The position numbers were made by a program, and so were the translations under genes. A stretch of 64,000 bases of DNA from Paenibacillus typhae (GTDB taxonomy: Bacteria; Bacillota; Bacilli; Paenibacillales; Paenibacillaceae), in contig NZ_FNDX01000008.1 of assembly GCF_900099765.1 (NCBI RefSeq), positions 62,001-126,000 of the forward strand, written 5' to 3'. The notes below the pieces were generated by a model. It saw only the letters and a program-made list of their open reading frames with translations. It was not told the origin of the DNA and searched no databases. This document shows, piece by piece, positions 25,034 through 34,731 of the stretch; position 1 is the first letter of the stretch, and each line of letters starts with the position of its first letter.

Positions 25034-27781
25034 ATGAAGAAAATTTTATCCGTAGCATTATCTACAGCAATGGCATTCTCGATGTTTGCCTCTGTAGCAT
25101 TTGGTGAAACTGCAACAACTCCACAAGCTAAATTCGACGCTTTGGCAGCTAAAGGTATCCTGAACGGCTACCCGGACGGTCAAGCTCATCTTGAAAAAGA
25201 TCTGACTCGCGCTGAATTCGCTAAGATCGTTACTAAACTGTTCGGTCTTACTGAAGTAACTGGTAAGCTGTCTTACAAAGACAAAGGCTACACAGCTACT
25301 AACTGGGCAGTTCCTTACATCGAAGCTGTTACTGCAGCTAACCTGATGCAAGGTAAAGATACTGTTAAAGGTATCTTCGACTACAACGGTAAAGTAACAG
25401 TAGAAGAAGTTGCGGCTGTATTGTTCCGCGCTCTGAAACTGGAAACTCCAGCTACAACTGATAACTCCGCATCCGCATGGGCTAAAGGCTATGCTCAAGC
25501 AGTTATCAACGCTGGTCTGGTTGCTCAAGGCACCAACTTCAAAGCTAACGCTACTCGCTCTTTGGTAGTAGAAGCAGCTTATGCAGTTGACAACTTGACT
25601 GCTGTTCCAACTGTAGCATCCGCTGAAGCGCTGAGCCCAACTAGCGTATTCGTTACTTTCTCTGACAAAACTACTACAACTGTAACTCTGACTACTGCTC
25701 TGGTTCAAGGCGTTGAAACTACAATCAACTTCAAGAACAATGGTCATGACTACACTGCTAAGGTAACACTTGCAGCTCCTAAGGTTGTATCCGTTACTAC
25801 ACCTAACGCTAAGCAGCTGGTTATCAAATTCAACCGCGCTATCGATGCTGACACTGTAATCGCATCTGATAAGTCCCTGGTTGATAACAATATCGCTGTT
25901 ACTACCCTGACTGGTGCTGAACCAGTAAGCATCAACACTGCCAATGCAGTATTGTCTTCCGACAAAACTGAATTGACATTGACTCCAGCAGGCAGCGAAT
26001 ACTTCAAGGGCCAGTATACAGTTACTGTAACTAAGTCTGTGAAGACTGACGCTGGCGTTGAATTGACTCCTTATACTCAGCTGATCACTGTTGCTGATAC
26101 TACTGCACCTGCAATTACTTCTGTAACTTCTACAGCTAAAGCAACTACTAATAAAGTTGTTGTGAAATTCAGCGAGCCGGTTGTTTCCGAGCCTGCTGGC
26201 GTTATTACAGCTTATGTAGATGGCGTTTCTGCGAAGGCTGAAAAAGGATCTGCTCTGAATGAGGTAATCCTGACTACTTCGACAACTCTAGTTACTGGAA
26301 AGACTTATGACGTTTCATTCCTGAACGTTAAGGATTTCGCAGGTAATTACATTTCTCCAAACCCAACTAAGACAACTGTAACGGTTGTAGCTGATGTTGA
26401 ACTGCCTACTATCACTAGCTTCTCTGTATCTGGTGAAAACACAATCAGCGTTGTGTTCAGCAAAGCTGTTGACTTGAACTCCCTGAATGGTGTGTTCACA
26501 CTGTTGAACTCCAGTGGTGTTAGCCAAGGCACTCTGCTTCCAAGTGCTGGAAGCGACAGCAAAACATTTACTCTGACTACTGTTGCTCCTCCAGTTTGGA
26601 CTAACGGCGTATTCAACGGAACTGTTACTGTAGCTGCTGGTATCAGAGACCTTCTGGGCAACGTAACAACTGCAACTTCGACTCAAGCCGTTACTTTCAC
26701 TAAGGACACTGTAGCTCCTACTGTAGCAAGTGTTACTTATGGTTCGACTGGTCTGGTTGTTAAGTTCTCCGAAAAAGTTAATGTTGTGGGAACTCAGTTC
26801 CAACTGATTAACGATGCAACTGGTGTATCCACTCCAGTATCTGTATCTTCCGCAACTTACTCGAACACTGATGGTACTGTTACATTCAAGAATGTAACTG
26901 GATTTGCTACTGGTAACTACACACTGCGTCTGCCAGCTGGTCTGGTTCAAGACTTGTCGGCTCAAAAGAACGCTAATGCAGCAGTTGTACAGGGTGTAGC
27001 TCTTACAGCCAGCACAACTACTGATTCCAGCCAGCCTGTGTTCAAGAGCAACCCGGCTCCAACTACAAAAGAAGGATCTGACCAAGTTATCACTTACACA
27101 ATTCAAGATGCTAACGGTCTGAACCTCTCTACTGTAACAAACATCAATAACTACTCTCTGGATGCAAAAGCTCTGCCAGCTGGTTCTTATGTAACAACTA
27201 ACTACAGCGGTACTGCTAGTGCTGACCTGGTAGTTAAGGTTTACATCCCAACAAGCGGTATCTCTGCTTCTAAGGGTTATGACTTCCTGATCACTGGTAT
27301 CCAGGATTCCGTAGGTAACACTATTACACCTAAGCTTACTCAAGGCGTAGCTCTGGTTGATGGTATTGCTCCTAAGCTGGCATCCGCTACTGTATCTGTT
27401 GACGATTCCAAGAAGCTGATTGTTAACTTCAGTGAATCCGTAAGTGCTCCTGTAGGTTCCAACTTCGTTGTTACAATCAACGGTGTTGAAGCTAAGGGTG
27501 CTGTAACAGTAGCTTCCGGTTCCGGTAGCAAGTACTTCCTGAGCGTTTCCGCTCTGAAAGGCACTTACAACGGTGCTGATGTACTGTACTTCGAAACTAA
27601 CGGTACTGCAGGTGTTCAAGCAGGAGAAATCATTGCTTACACTTCCGCTGCCGCTGGTGACCTGGATCTGAGTGCTGCATACGTTGGTAACATCACTGTG
27701 AAGATTGCTGACGCATCCGGCATCACTGACGGATCTTCCAACGCTATCGACAACAGCGTTACTGTAACTGTAGCTAAGTAA
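25034..27781 (+). CDS. Main S-layer protein candidate, N-terminal SLH domains
   Basis: 915 aa. The signal peptide MKKILSVALSTAMAFSMFAS ends near AFGE-TATT. Three SLH domains fill about residues 28-190 (FDALAAKGILNGYPDGQAHLE, LSYKDKGYTATNWAVPYIEAV, WAKGYAQAVINAGLV). The rest is Thr/Val/Ser-rich Ig-like repeats (DTTAPAITSVTSTAKATTNK, DTVAPTVASVTYGSTGLVV, DGIAPKLASATVSVDDSKK). Codon use is extremely biased (GCT, ACT, GTT, AAC, CTG), unlike its neighbours, which points to a very abundant protein. AAGGAGG lies 13 nt ahead of ATG 25034. A second in-frame ATG at 24962 has its own SD (AAAGGGGGTG), so a form with 24 extra N-terminal residues is possible. Confidence 0.93.
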   Translation: MKKILSVALSTAMAFSMFASVAFGETATTPQAKFDALAAKGILNGYPDGQAHLEKDLTRAEFAKIVTKLFGLTEVTGKLSYKDKGYTATNWAVPYIEAVTAANLMQGKDTVKGIFDYNGKVTVEEVAAVLFRALKLETPATTDNSASAWAKGYAQAVINAGLVAQGTNFKANATRSLVVEAAYAVDNLTAVPTVASAEALSPTSVFVTFSDKTTTTVTLTTALVQGVETTINFKNNGHDYTAKVTLAAPKVVSVTTPNAKQLVIKFNRAIDADTVIASDKSLVDNNIAVTTLTGAEPVSINTANAVLSSDKTELTLTPAGSEYFKGQYTVTVTKSVKTDAGVELTPYTQLITVADTTAPAITSVTSTAKATTNKVVVKFSEPVVSEPAGVITAYVDGVSAKAEKGSALNEVILTTSTTLVTGKTYDVSFLNVKDFAGNYISPNPTKTTVTVVADVELPTITSFSVSGENTISVVFSKAVDLNSLNGVFTLLNSSGVSQGTLLPSAGSDSKTFTLTTVAPPVWTNGVFNGTVTVAAGIRDLLGNVTTATSTQAVTFTKDTVAPTVASVTYGSTGLVVKFSEKVNVVGTQFQLINDATGVSTPVSVSSATYSNTDGTVTFKNVTGFATGNYTLRLPAGLVQDLSAQKNANAAVVQGVALTASTTTDSSQPVFKSNPAPTTKEGSDQVITYTIQDANGLNLSTVTNINNYSLDAKALPAGSYVTTNYSGTASADLVVKVYIPTSGISASKGYDFLITGIQDSVGNTITPKLTQGVALVDGIAPKLASATVSVDDSKKLIVNFSESVSAPVGSNFVVTINGVEAKGAVTVASGSGSKYFLSVSALKGTYNGADVLYFETNGTAGVQAGEIIAYTSAAAGDLDLSAAYVGNITVKIADASGITDGSSNAIDNSVTVTVAK

Positions 27782-27802
27782 TTCGCTTCTCCAACGAAGC
27801 AC

Positions 27803-27834
27803 AGAATAGCCTCTTCGGAGGCTATTCTTTTTTT
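27803..27834 (+). terminator. Terminator of the S-layer gene
   Basis: AGAATAGCCT / AGGCTATTCT stem, loop cttcgg, then seven or more T; a smaller GCTTC/GAAGC hairpin precedes it. Confidence 0.93.
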
Positions 27835-27857
27835 ATATATACAAAAGGAGGACGCTA

Positions 27858-28403
27858 ATGAAAACGGTATGGAAAATATCCTTAGCAACCGGGGTGCTGG
27901 CAGGCAGCCTGTGGGCTGGTTCGCTGCTCAATGTTACAGCTGACGGTGCAGGTGTTGGTTCCCAGCCAGGAACGGCTGATGATCCGGTGGTCACCAAAAG
28001 CTATGTTGACCAGCAGATTCAAAAAGCTCTTCAAGGCGGTGGCACAACAGCAACTCAACCACCCGCGTCTACGGCGACCCCTGCAGCTACGGCCGCACCG
28101 GTTGCAACAACCGCTCCAGTTCAGAGTGGAGAGGCTGTAAAAATCGTTGACGTTAAACCGGGCCAGACTTTGATTGCCGGAGCTGGTGCTGAATTTATTG
28201 TACGCGCCGGTAAAGCCGTTATCTATTCGCAGGACAGCAATGGGGTTGCTGATCTGACAGCTGGTGCAGATCTTCTTAACGGAACTGCCGCACCTTCCAA
28301 CCATTTATTATCTTTCCCGCGTGATGGCCGGGGGATATCTGTTCAAGAGGGCCAGACGCTGGGACTGGTCGTTATGGTTCGCGGACTGTATACTTTGAAA
28401 TAA
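27858..28403 (+). CDS. Hypothetical exported protein
   Basis: 181 aa. An N-terminal hydrophobic segment (LATGVLAGSLWAGSLLNVTA) serves as signal or anchor. Then come a short motif DDPVVTKSYVDQQIQKAL, an Ala/Thr/Pro-rich linker of about 40 residues, and a compact C-terminal domain (IVDVKPGQTLIAGAGAEFIVRAGKAVI to NHLLSFPRDGRGISVQEGQTL). I recall similar short exported proteins in spore-formers but cannot assign a function. SD AAGGAGG is well placed. It follows the S-layer terminator by 24 bases, so read-through could link the two. Confidence 0.8.
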   Translation: MKTVWKISLATGVLAGSLWAGSLLNVTADGAGVGSQPGTADDPVVTKSYVDQQIQKALQGGGTTATQPPASTATPAATAAPVATTAPVQSGEAVKIVDVKPGQTLIAGAGAEFIVRAGKAVIYSQDSNGVADLTAGADLLNGTAAPSNHLLSFPRDGRGISVQEGQTLGLVVMVRGLYTLK

Positions 28404-28564
28404 CTATTTGTGTTCTTACTTATATATAAGAATGCCCGGCAGAATGAATTTTATACCACGGAACTCTTTCCCACACCTGACAAACATTAACCCGATTTAA
28501 AGCTATGGTTCAGGTACACAATACTTCCTGTAATTCTAAACAATCATTCAGGAGGTGCTGTATC

Positions 28565-28834
28565 ATGGCACGTACTAATCGCACAGTAGTACCGGAAAGC
28601 CGGGCGATGCTGAAACAAATGCAATATGAAATTGCAGCAGAATTCGGGTTATATGGTCATTCCTATGGCGGAGGAGCAGATACTGAATTTGCTTCTGAGC
28701 TGGGGGCGCTAGGAGGATCGGGCGGGGTAGGTCGGACTCCATATCTGGGTCATCTGACTTCCAGAGATAACGGATCTGTAGGCGGAGAAATTACAAAGAG
28801 GCTTGTGAAGCAGGCTGAGCAGTCTCTTTTCTGA
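28565..28834 (+). CDS. Alpha/beta-type small acid-soluble spore protein with an insert
   Basis: 89 aa DNA-binding SASP that would coat spore DNA. The family core is present in two parts: VPESRAMLKQMQYEIAAEFGL and LTSRDNGSVGGEITKRLVKQ. Between them is a Gly-rich insert of about 35 residues where most family members have about 7. The insert contains TEFASE (residues 40-45), the GPR protease site known from gamma-type SASP, in addition to the usual YEIAAEF site. ATG 28565 has GGAGGTG about 8 nt ahead; upstream in-frame starts lack this. Confidence 0.9.
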   Translation: MARTNRTVVPESRAMLKQMQYEIAAEFGLYGHSYGGGADTEFASELGALGGSGGVGRTPYLGHLTSRDNGSVGGEITKRLVKQAEQSLF

Positions 28835-28905
28835 TCATAGCGAAACTTGCCTTTAATTGACACCTTCCGGCAAATAAGATAATATGACTTTTGAGGAAAG
28901 CCATA

Positions 28906-28939
28906 AACCTTTTCCATATGGGAAAAGGTTCATTTTTTG
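28906..28939 (+). terminator. Terminator after the SASP gene
   Basis: AACCTTTTCC / GGAAAAGGTT perfect stem, 5-nt loop, then cattttttg. Confidence 0.9.
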
Positions 28940-29045
28940 AACGGGCAGCAATTTATTATGATATTATTACCATTTATTTGACCTGTTATGTGTTAAGGAG
29001 CCCCCTTATACAGTGTCAGACTAACAATATGGGAGGTTGATGTAC

Positions 29046-30248
29046 ATGTCTATTAAAGGGCGTCATTTATTTACTTCCGAGTCTGTAACGGAAGGGCATC
29101 CGGACAAAATCTGCGATCAGATCTCTGATGCGGTTCTGGATGCTTTTTTGGCTAATGATCCAAATGCCCGTGTAGCCTGCGAAGTGGCTGTGGCCACCGG
29201 CCTTGTACTGGTCATCGGCGAGATCAGCACCAAATCGGAATATGTCGATATTCCGTCCATCGTCCGTAATACCATTAAAGAGATCGGCTATACCCGGGCA
29301 AAATTCGGTTTTGACTATAATACCTGCGCGGTACTGAGCTCCCTTAATGAGCAGTCTGCCGATATAGCACAAGGTGTTAATGCTGCACTTGAAAATCGCG
29401 ATCCTGCACAGGTTGCTGAGGAAACTGCAAATATCGGTGCCGGAGACCAGGGTCTGATGTTTGGATTTGCAACAAATGAAACACCTGAGCTTATGCCGCT
29501 GCCGATTGCATTGTCACACCGGATTGCCCGCCGGTTATCCGAAGTCCGCAAAGACGGCACTTTGGAGTATTTGCGTCCGGACGGCAAAACACAGGTTACC
29601 GTCGAGTACCAGGATGAAAAGCCAGTACGTGTTGATACCGTTGTAGTGTCAACTCAGCATGCTGAGGAAATTACGCTTGAGCAGATTCAGGCAGATATTA
29701 AAGAGCATGTTATTCTGCCGGTAGTTCCTGCTGAACTGCTGGATGAGAATACAAAGTACTTTATCAACCCTACAGGACGTTTCGTTATTGGCGGTCCTCA
29801 AGGGGATGCCGGTTTAACCGGACGCAAGATTATTGTAGATACTTATGGCGGTTATGCCCGTCATGGCGGAGGCGCATTCTCCGGCAAGGATCCTACCAAA
29901 GTTGACCGCTCAGCCGCTTACGCTGCACGTTATGTAGCCAAGAATCTGGTGGCTGCCGGACTTGCGGACAAGTGTGAGATTCAACTGGCTTATGCAATCG
30001 GTGTAGCTAATCCTGTCTCGATTAATGTGGATACATACGGAACAGGCAAAATCAGTGAAGAGAAGCTGGCTGAGCTGATCAGCAGCAGCTTCGATCTTCG
30101 TCCTGCCGGCATTATCTCCATGCTGGATCTGCGCAAGCCGATCTACAGACAGACTGCAGCTTACGGACATTTCGGCCGTACTGATGTGGATCTTCCATGG
30201 GAACGTGTCGATAAAGCGGAGATGCTGAAAGCCAAAGCCGGAGTCTAG
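29046..30248 (+). CDS. metK: S-adenosylmethionine synthetase
   Basis: Makes SAM from methionine and ATP. 400 aa. Motifs are [21 protein letters not shown] (ATP site), [16 protein letters not shown] (methionine-binding loop), [21 protein letters not shown] and [22 protein letters not shown] (P-loop-like phosphate and metal contacts). ATG 29046 is 9 nt after GGGAGG; ATG 29040 is too close. Only about 105 bp separate the previous terminator from the start, and no S-box (SAM riboswitch) is seen, unlike metK in many Bacillales. Confidence 0.97.
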   Translation: MSIKGRHLFTSESVTEGHPDKICDQISDAVLDAFLANDPNARVACEVAVATGLVLVIGEISTKSEYVDIPSIVRNTIKEIGYTRAKFGFDYNTCAVLSSLNEQSADIAQGVNAALENRDPAQVAEETANIGAGDQGLMFGFATNETPELMPLPIALSHRIARRLSEVRKDGTLEYLRPDGKTQVTVEYQDEKPVRVDTVVVSTQHAEEITLEQIQADIKEHVILPVVPAELLDENTKYFINPTGRFVIGGPQGDAGLTGRKIIVDTYGGYARHGGGAFSGKDPTKVDRSAAYAARYVAKNLVAAGLADKCEIQLAYAIGVANPVSINVDTYGTGKISEEKLAELISSSFDLRPAGIISMLDLRKPIYRQTAAYGHFGRTDVDLPWERVDKAEMLKAKAGV

Positions 30249-30290
30249 ATTATCATAAGACAAGAAAGCACTACTTTTTTCAAAATAGAC

Positions 30291-30343
30291 AAGCCCACAG
30301 ACAGAACTTCTATTACAGAAGACTTCTGGCTGCGGGCTTTTTT
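30291..30343 (+). terminator. Terminator after metK
   Basis: Long imperfect hairpin: AAGCCC/GGGCTT base, then CAG/CTG and CAGAA/TTCTG, closed by an inner loop and followed by T-run. Confidence 0.85.
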
Positions 30344-30348
30344 GCGCT

Positions 30349-30478
30349 ATTGATGAGCCGAAAGAGGCTGCAGCGGCGGTAAAAGCAGATGCCTTCTAAA
30401 CTTTGGAAGCCTGGAAGCCGAAATATAAGGATATGTATACTGACGAGAAAGTATGGCTTGAAAGGAGTCTTTTAGCGG
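30349..30478 (+). pseudogene. Possible short gene remnant
   Basis: One frame reads IDEPKEAAAAVKADAF, stop, TLEAWKPKYKDMYTDEKVWLE, running toward the next gene. The amino-acid make-up looks protein-like on both sides of a single TAA, but no start, ribosome site or known family is visible. This may be chance. Confidence 0.25.
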
Positions 30479-33400
30479 ATGAAAAGGAAAGTTTCACTCT
30501 GGACAGCACTCATCCTTGCTGGCAACCTGCTGCTTAGTACCGGGTATTCAGCTATAGGAATTGGCAGCCAGACGGCACATGCCGCAAATGAATTTAACGT
30601 GGGGATCTCTCCGGCGCAGGGAGAGATGAATGTAAATGTTAGCTCTAATATCAAGCTTAGCTTTGATAGGCTGGTAAGTCCGCAAAGCGGAAACATCACA
30701 GTTACAGCACAAGGGACGAGCGAGCCGTATGTAACGATTCCGGTGGGCAGTTCAGGTCTGATCAGCAGCTCTACGGAGTATCAGGTCAAACTAGGCAAGA
30801 CGCTTGAATATAACAAGACGTATACCGTAAATGTACCACAAGGCATGTTCAAGGATAATTTGGGGCTAGAATCGTTAGGGGCAACTTCTACGTTTACTAC
30901 TGCCCCATCTATTAATTCGGCTATAACTGCAACAGAATACACTCCGGCTAATTATTCGCGGGTTGACAGCAGTCTCACCCAGCTGAGCCTGAAGCTAAAC
31001 AAGAAGCTGCAGAGGGGCGGCGGATCAATCAGGCTGATTGCCTCAGCGGACAATTCTGTGGTTCAGGAGTTTAAAATCAAAGAGGGTGAGCCTTATGTCT
31101 ATCTGTATAATGATAGCGCAACCTCAACTACAACAGTATCATTGACCTTAACAAGTAGGCTTACAGCCGGCAGCAGCTACTATGTACTGATTGATCCGTA
31201 CGCTCTAAAAGACGATGACAATAAGTCGTTTGCAGGTATTACTACTGGTAACGTTTGGAGCTTTTCGATAAAAGGCTCGGCTGTGCCGGGGATAACGGTA
31301 TCCCCATCAAACGGGGCAGGTGCTGTAGCGGTATCCACGGAGATTCAGCTTACGTTTGACCAGCCGATGATGCCGGCTGCGGGAGTCATATCTGTGTCGC
31401 CAAGTAATACGGCGAATGCCAGATATTTTAACGTGAATTCTGCTTCGGTAACGGGAGGGGGAACCCGGTTTATTAAGGTTGCCTCAGCCTCTGCGGCGAA
31501 TCCGCTGTTAAGCAACACCCAATATACGGTGACTATTCCGCAGGGGGCATTTTATGATCAGGATGGCAATGTGTTCCCGGCTTCCGGGCCTTACACATGG
31601 ACATTCACGACTACTTCGCTTACAGGTTTCGGAATAACCTCGCTAAGTCCGGCTGACCGCAGTGAAGCAGTGCAGATCAATCAGCCGATTAAAATCGCTT
31701 TCAATCAGGCAACCACTTTAGCCTCGGCGAGTGGAGTAGCCCTATATAAGAGTAATGGAACTAAACTTTCAACGACAGTAAATCCAAGTGCCGACTTAAA
31801 GGAATTTACTATTGTGCCTTCTGCAGGACTGGATAATGATACCATCTATTATGTTGATATTGCGCAAGGAGCATTTGTTGATAGCAGCAACAATCCGTTC
31901 GAAGGCATTAATGGGCGAAACGCCTGGAGCTTTAAAACAGTAGCTCTGGATAAGACAGCCCCGCTACTGTCTTCTGCATCACTTGAAAGCAACCGTACCA
32001 TCCGCCTGAAGTATGATGAAGCACTCAACTCCGGCGTCTCTTTGATGCTGGGCAGCTTTGCCGTTACTGTTAATGAAGAGAAGCGTAACATTGATAGTGT
32101 GTATATTCAGGGGGACAGTGTCTACGTTACACTCAGCACCGGTGTCGCCGTAGGTCAAGTTATTAGAATATCTTACATCCAGGGAATAAGAATGATAGAG
32201 GATTTAAGCGGAAACGCAGCAGGCTCCTTTACAGCACGTGTGGTGACCAATAACATCCAGTCCGTGCTTCCGACACCCAAGGATGGCATCCTCACCGGCA
32301 AAACACTGGTGCTGAACTTTAATGATCAGCTTAGAACAGCCTCAGCTGCGGGCTACAACCAGTTCTATGTGTATGCGGACGGCACCTCACTGGGCGTTAA
32401 CGCAATGAGCTCCAGCGGTTCATCCGTAACACTCGGCTTAAACAATGTTGCATCCAGCGTGCAGAGCGTCCGGGTAACGTATTATGCCGGCTCTTATCCG
32501 CTGCAGGATCAATACGGGCAAAATATAGCCAGCTTCAGTGATTTCTATGTCCGGAATACCAGTGATACGGTGGCGCCTGTCTACCAGAGTGCTTCGGGGT
32601 CAGATAAGCAAATTATCCTGACTTATAATGAGGGTCTCTCCCCGAACAGTCTGCCGCTGGTCAGCCAGTACTCGGTACTGGTCGGGAGCACCCCTAACTA
32701 TGTGACTAACGTAGCCGTGAGCGGCAATCAGGTAACACTTACTTTAGCGAGTGCCCTGTCAACAGGCAGCTATACCACCGTTTCGTATGTTCCGGGAACA
32801 GCCGGAATCAGTGATCTGAACGGTAACCGGGCCTCTTACATTAATCTTCAGCCTGTATCGGTCTCCGGAAGCAGTGTAACAACCAACGTGCCGAATATTA
32901 GCTCAGCAACAATAACAGGGGATGAACTGACTGTTAATTTCAGTAAAAGCATGCAGGCCAGCTCGACGCTGTATAGCGGCCAGTTCGCTGTCAGAGTCGA
33001 CGGCAGCATGGTAGGTGTCCAATCCTTTAATGTATCGGGATCGACGTTGAAGCTGGTTTTATCTACTGTAGTCAAAGCAGGCCAGACTGTTGACCTGTCT
33101 TACATGACCGGGGCAGGCAGCATTCTTGATCTCAGCGGAACTGCGCTTGCGTCGTTTACAGCTCTCGCTGTACAGAATATGACCGGCACGGCAGCATCCA
33201 CATCCAGCCGCCCGTCCTATCTGGGCATTCTGGCTGCCAGTGAATTCGGCAAGGAATATCCGCTGCTCAAAAGCGATTCCGCAACAACAGCAGACGACCG
33301 CTCTGTGTATAACCAGGTAGTCAAACGTTATGTGCTTGCAGCCGACCGGCTGACTGCAAGCTATGAGTATCTGTACAAGCTGGGTACACCATCCCTGGTA

Positions 33401-34498
33401 TTCGAAGTACCTCAGACAGAGCTTGCCGCTTATGTGTCGGTGCCGCTGAAGCCGCTGCTGGATGCAGTCAACCGTAACAGCAAATCAGCTTTCGGCATCC
33501 GGTACGGGGATACTCTGTACAATCTGGCGCTGGATGATGTGAACATGAACAGTCTGGCTGCAGCTCTGATTGCAGACAGCAGCACAATATCACTTGTCAT
33601 CCGGCTGGAAAAGGTACCTTCCGGCACATATACACCATTTGAACAAAAGCTAAGAAGCCAGGGGCTGCAAACCATTACCAGTCTGACGGATATCCGCATG
33701 AGCGCTGTAGTAAGCGGCAATTATTCTAATGGTACAGTCCTAAGTTCCCCAGGGGAATATACGGTACGGACGACTGCTACACTAAACAGTGACCAGACCT
33801 CGGCAGCCAGACTTGATCTAGTCTATTATGACGCCACGTATTTACCGACGAAGATCAGTTCAGCAGGAAGCTATACCGTTATCCGGGCGAATACAACAGG
33901 AAATCAGGTGGTGGGAACCTTCCTGTCAATCCGCAGCTTTACAGATATGAGTAAGCACTGGGCCAAGTCGACTGTAGCATTGCTTGCCGCCAAAAATATT
34001 ATCGACAGCAGTTACGGCACTACGTTCAAGCCCGAGCAAAAGGTTACACGGGCTGAATTCGCTGTTATGCTTAGCCGGGGGCTTGGGCTCCTGGGCGACA
34101 GGGAAACGGCACAGCGCTTCAGTGATATTCAGTCTTCAACCCAAACCGGTGATTACATTGGCGCAGCAGCCAAGGCAGGAATTATTACCGGGAATACAGA
34201 CGGCAGCTTCCGTCCGAATGACAATATTACCCGTGAACAGCTGGCCATCATGATCATCCGTGCAATGGAGTATACAGAGCATCCGATTACCCTGAGCGGT
34301 ACGGCTGCCTCTGCACTAAGCGCATTTAAGGACAGAAACAAAATACAGAACGCGGCTGCCGAATTTGTGGCAAAAGCGGTACAGGAAGGGATTATCCTGG
34401 GGATGACCACAACGGAATTTCAGCCTCAGGGCAATGCCACCCGGGCTCAGGCTGCGGTTATGCTGCAGCGGATGCTGGGTATGGCCGGTTATCTTTAA
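30479..34498 (+). CDS. Large exported SLH protein with Big_5 and SwmB-like repeats
   Basis: 1339 aa. The signal peptide is MKRKVSLWTALILAGNLLLS with cleavage near AHA-A. Four Big_5-type Ig repeats come first (FNVGISPAQGEMNVNVSSNIK; VPGITVSPSNGAGAVAVS; ITSLSPADRSEAVQINQPIK), each ending in a 'PQGAFxD...W(T/S)F' strand. About four SwmB-like repeats follow (DKTAPLLSSASLESNRTIRL, then DTVAPVYQSASGSDKQIILTY) and a non-repeated domain. Three SLH domains begin near residues 1153, 1214 and 1283 (SFTDMSKHWAKSTV; RFSDIQSSTQTGDYIG; FKDRNKIQNAAAEF). AAAGGAG precedes the ATG by about 12 nt. It is a likely wall-bound surface protein; no catalytic motif was seen. Confidence 0.9.
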   Translation: MKRKVSLWTALILAGNLLLSTGYSAIGIGSQTAHAANEFNVGISPAQGEMNVNVSSNIKLSFDRLVSPQSGNITVTAQGTSEPYVTIPVGSSGLISSSTEYQVKLGKTLEYNKTYTVNVPQGMFKDNLGLESLGATSTFTTAPSINSAITATEYTPANYSRVDSSLTQLSLKLNKKLQRGGGSIRLIASADNSVVQEFKIKEGEPYVYLYNDSATSTTTVSLTLTSRLTAGSSYYVLIDPYALKDDDNKSFAGITTGNVWSFSIKGSAVPGITVSPSNGAGAVAVSTEIQLTFDQPMMPAAGVISVSPSNTANARYFNVNSASVTGGGTRFIKVASASAANPLLSNTQYTVTIPQGAFYDQDGNVFPASGPYTWTFTTTSLTGFGITSLSPADRSEAVQINQPIKIAFNQATTLASASGVALYKSNGTKLSTTVNPSADLKEFTIVPSAGLDNDTIYYVDIAQGAFVDSSNNPFEGINGRNAWSFKTVALDKTAPLLSSASLESNRTIRLKYDEALNSGVSLMLGSFAVTVNEEKRNIDSVYIQGDSVYVTLSTGVAVGQVIRISYIQGIRMIEDLSGNAAGSFTARVVTNNIQSVLPTPKDGILTGKTLVLNFNDQLRTASAAGYNQFYVYADGTSLGVNAMSSSGSSVTLGLNNVASSVQSVRVTYYAGSYPLQDQYGQNIASFSDFYVRNTSDTVAPVYQSASGSDKQIILTYNEGLSPNSLPLVSQYSVLVGSTPNYVTNVAVSGNQVTLTLASALSTGSYTTVSYVPGTAGISDLNGNRASYINLQPVSVSGSSVTTNVPNISSATITGDELTVNFSKSMQASSTLYSGQFAVRVDGSMVGVQSFNVSGSTLKLVLSTVVKAGQTVDLSYMTGAGSILDLSGTALASFTALAVQNMTGTAASTSSRPSYLGILAASEFGKEYPLLKSDSATTADDRSVYNQVVKRYVLAADRLTASYEYLYKLGTPSLVFEVPQTELAAYVSVPLKPLLDAVNRNSKSAFGIRYGDTLYNLALDDVNMNSLAAALIADSSTISLVIRLEKVPSGTYTPFEQKLRSQGLQTITSLTDIRMSAVVSGNYSNGTVLSSPGEYTVRTTATLNSDQTSAARLDLVYYDATYLPTKISSAGSYTVIRANTTGNQVVGTFLSIRSFTDMSKHWAKSTVALLAAKNIIDSSYGTTFKPEQKVTRAEFAVMLSRGLGLLGDRETAQRFSDIQSSTQTGDYIGAAAKAGIITGNTDGSFRPNDNITREQLAIMIIRAMEYTEHPITLSGTAASALSAFKDRNKIQNAAAEFVAKAVQEGIILGMTTTEFQPQGNATRAQAAVMLQRMLGMAGYL

Positions 34499-34520
34499 AA
34501 TAAGTTTGCTTATAAGATGT

Positions 34521-34546
34521 AAGCCCCGTGTAAGCGGGGCTTTTTT
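34521..34546 (+). terminator. Terminator after the 1339-aa SLH gene
   Basis: AAGCCCCG / CGGGGCTT stem, 6-nt loop, T-run. Confidence 0.93.
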
Positions 34547-34731
34547 ATGTGGTCTACAGTTTCTGTAACAGCAGTGAGAAGGGAGGAATCTAGCAATATT
34601 CGCAACTTTTCGTTAAAATTTCAGTCTATTTAATAGTAATGGGGAAGTAGATGCCTGTTTTTTGACTTCATAATAGACGCTTGACAGTGAAAGATTGCGA
34701 TTATAAAAAGAGATGGGAGAGTTACACTGAA

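Noticed and set aside
26315-27802. Long open frame (495 codons) on the minus strand opposite the S-layer gene
   Set aside because: It is a mirror of the strong codon bias of the sense gene: no ribosome site, low-complexity Ser/Cys/Val sequence, no family resemblance.
34681-34707. TTGACA with TATAAA as a promoter for the phosphodiester glycosidase gene
   Set aside because: The spacing is only 15 bp, and the expected start would fall on the ribosome site ahead of ATG 34732; not convincing.
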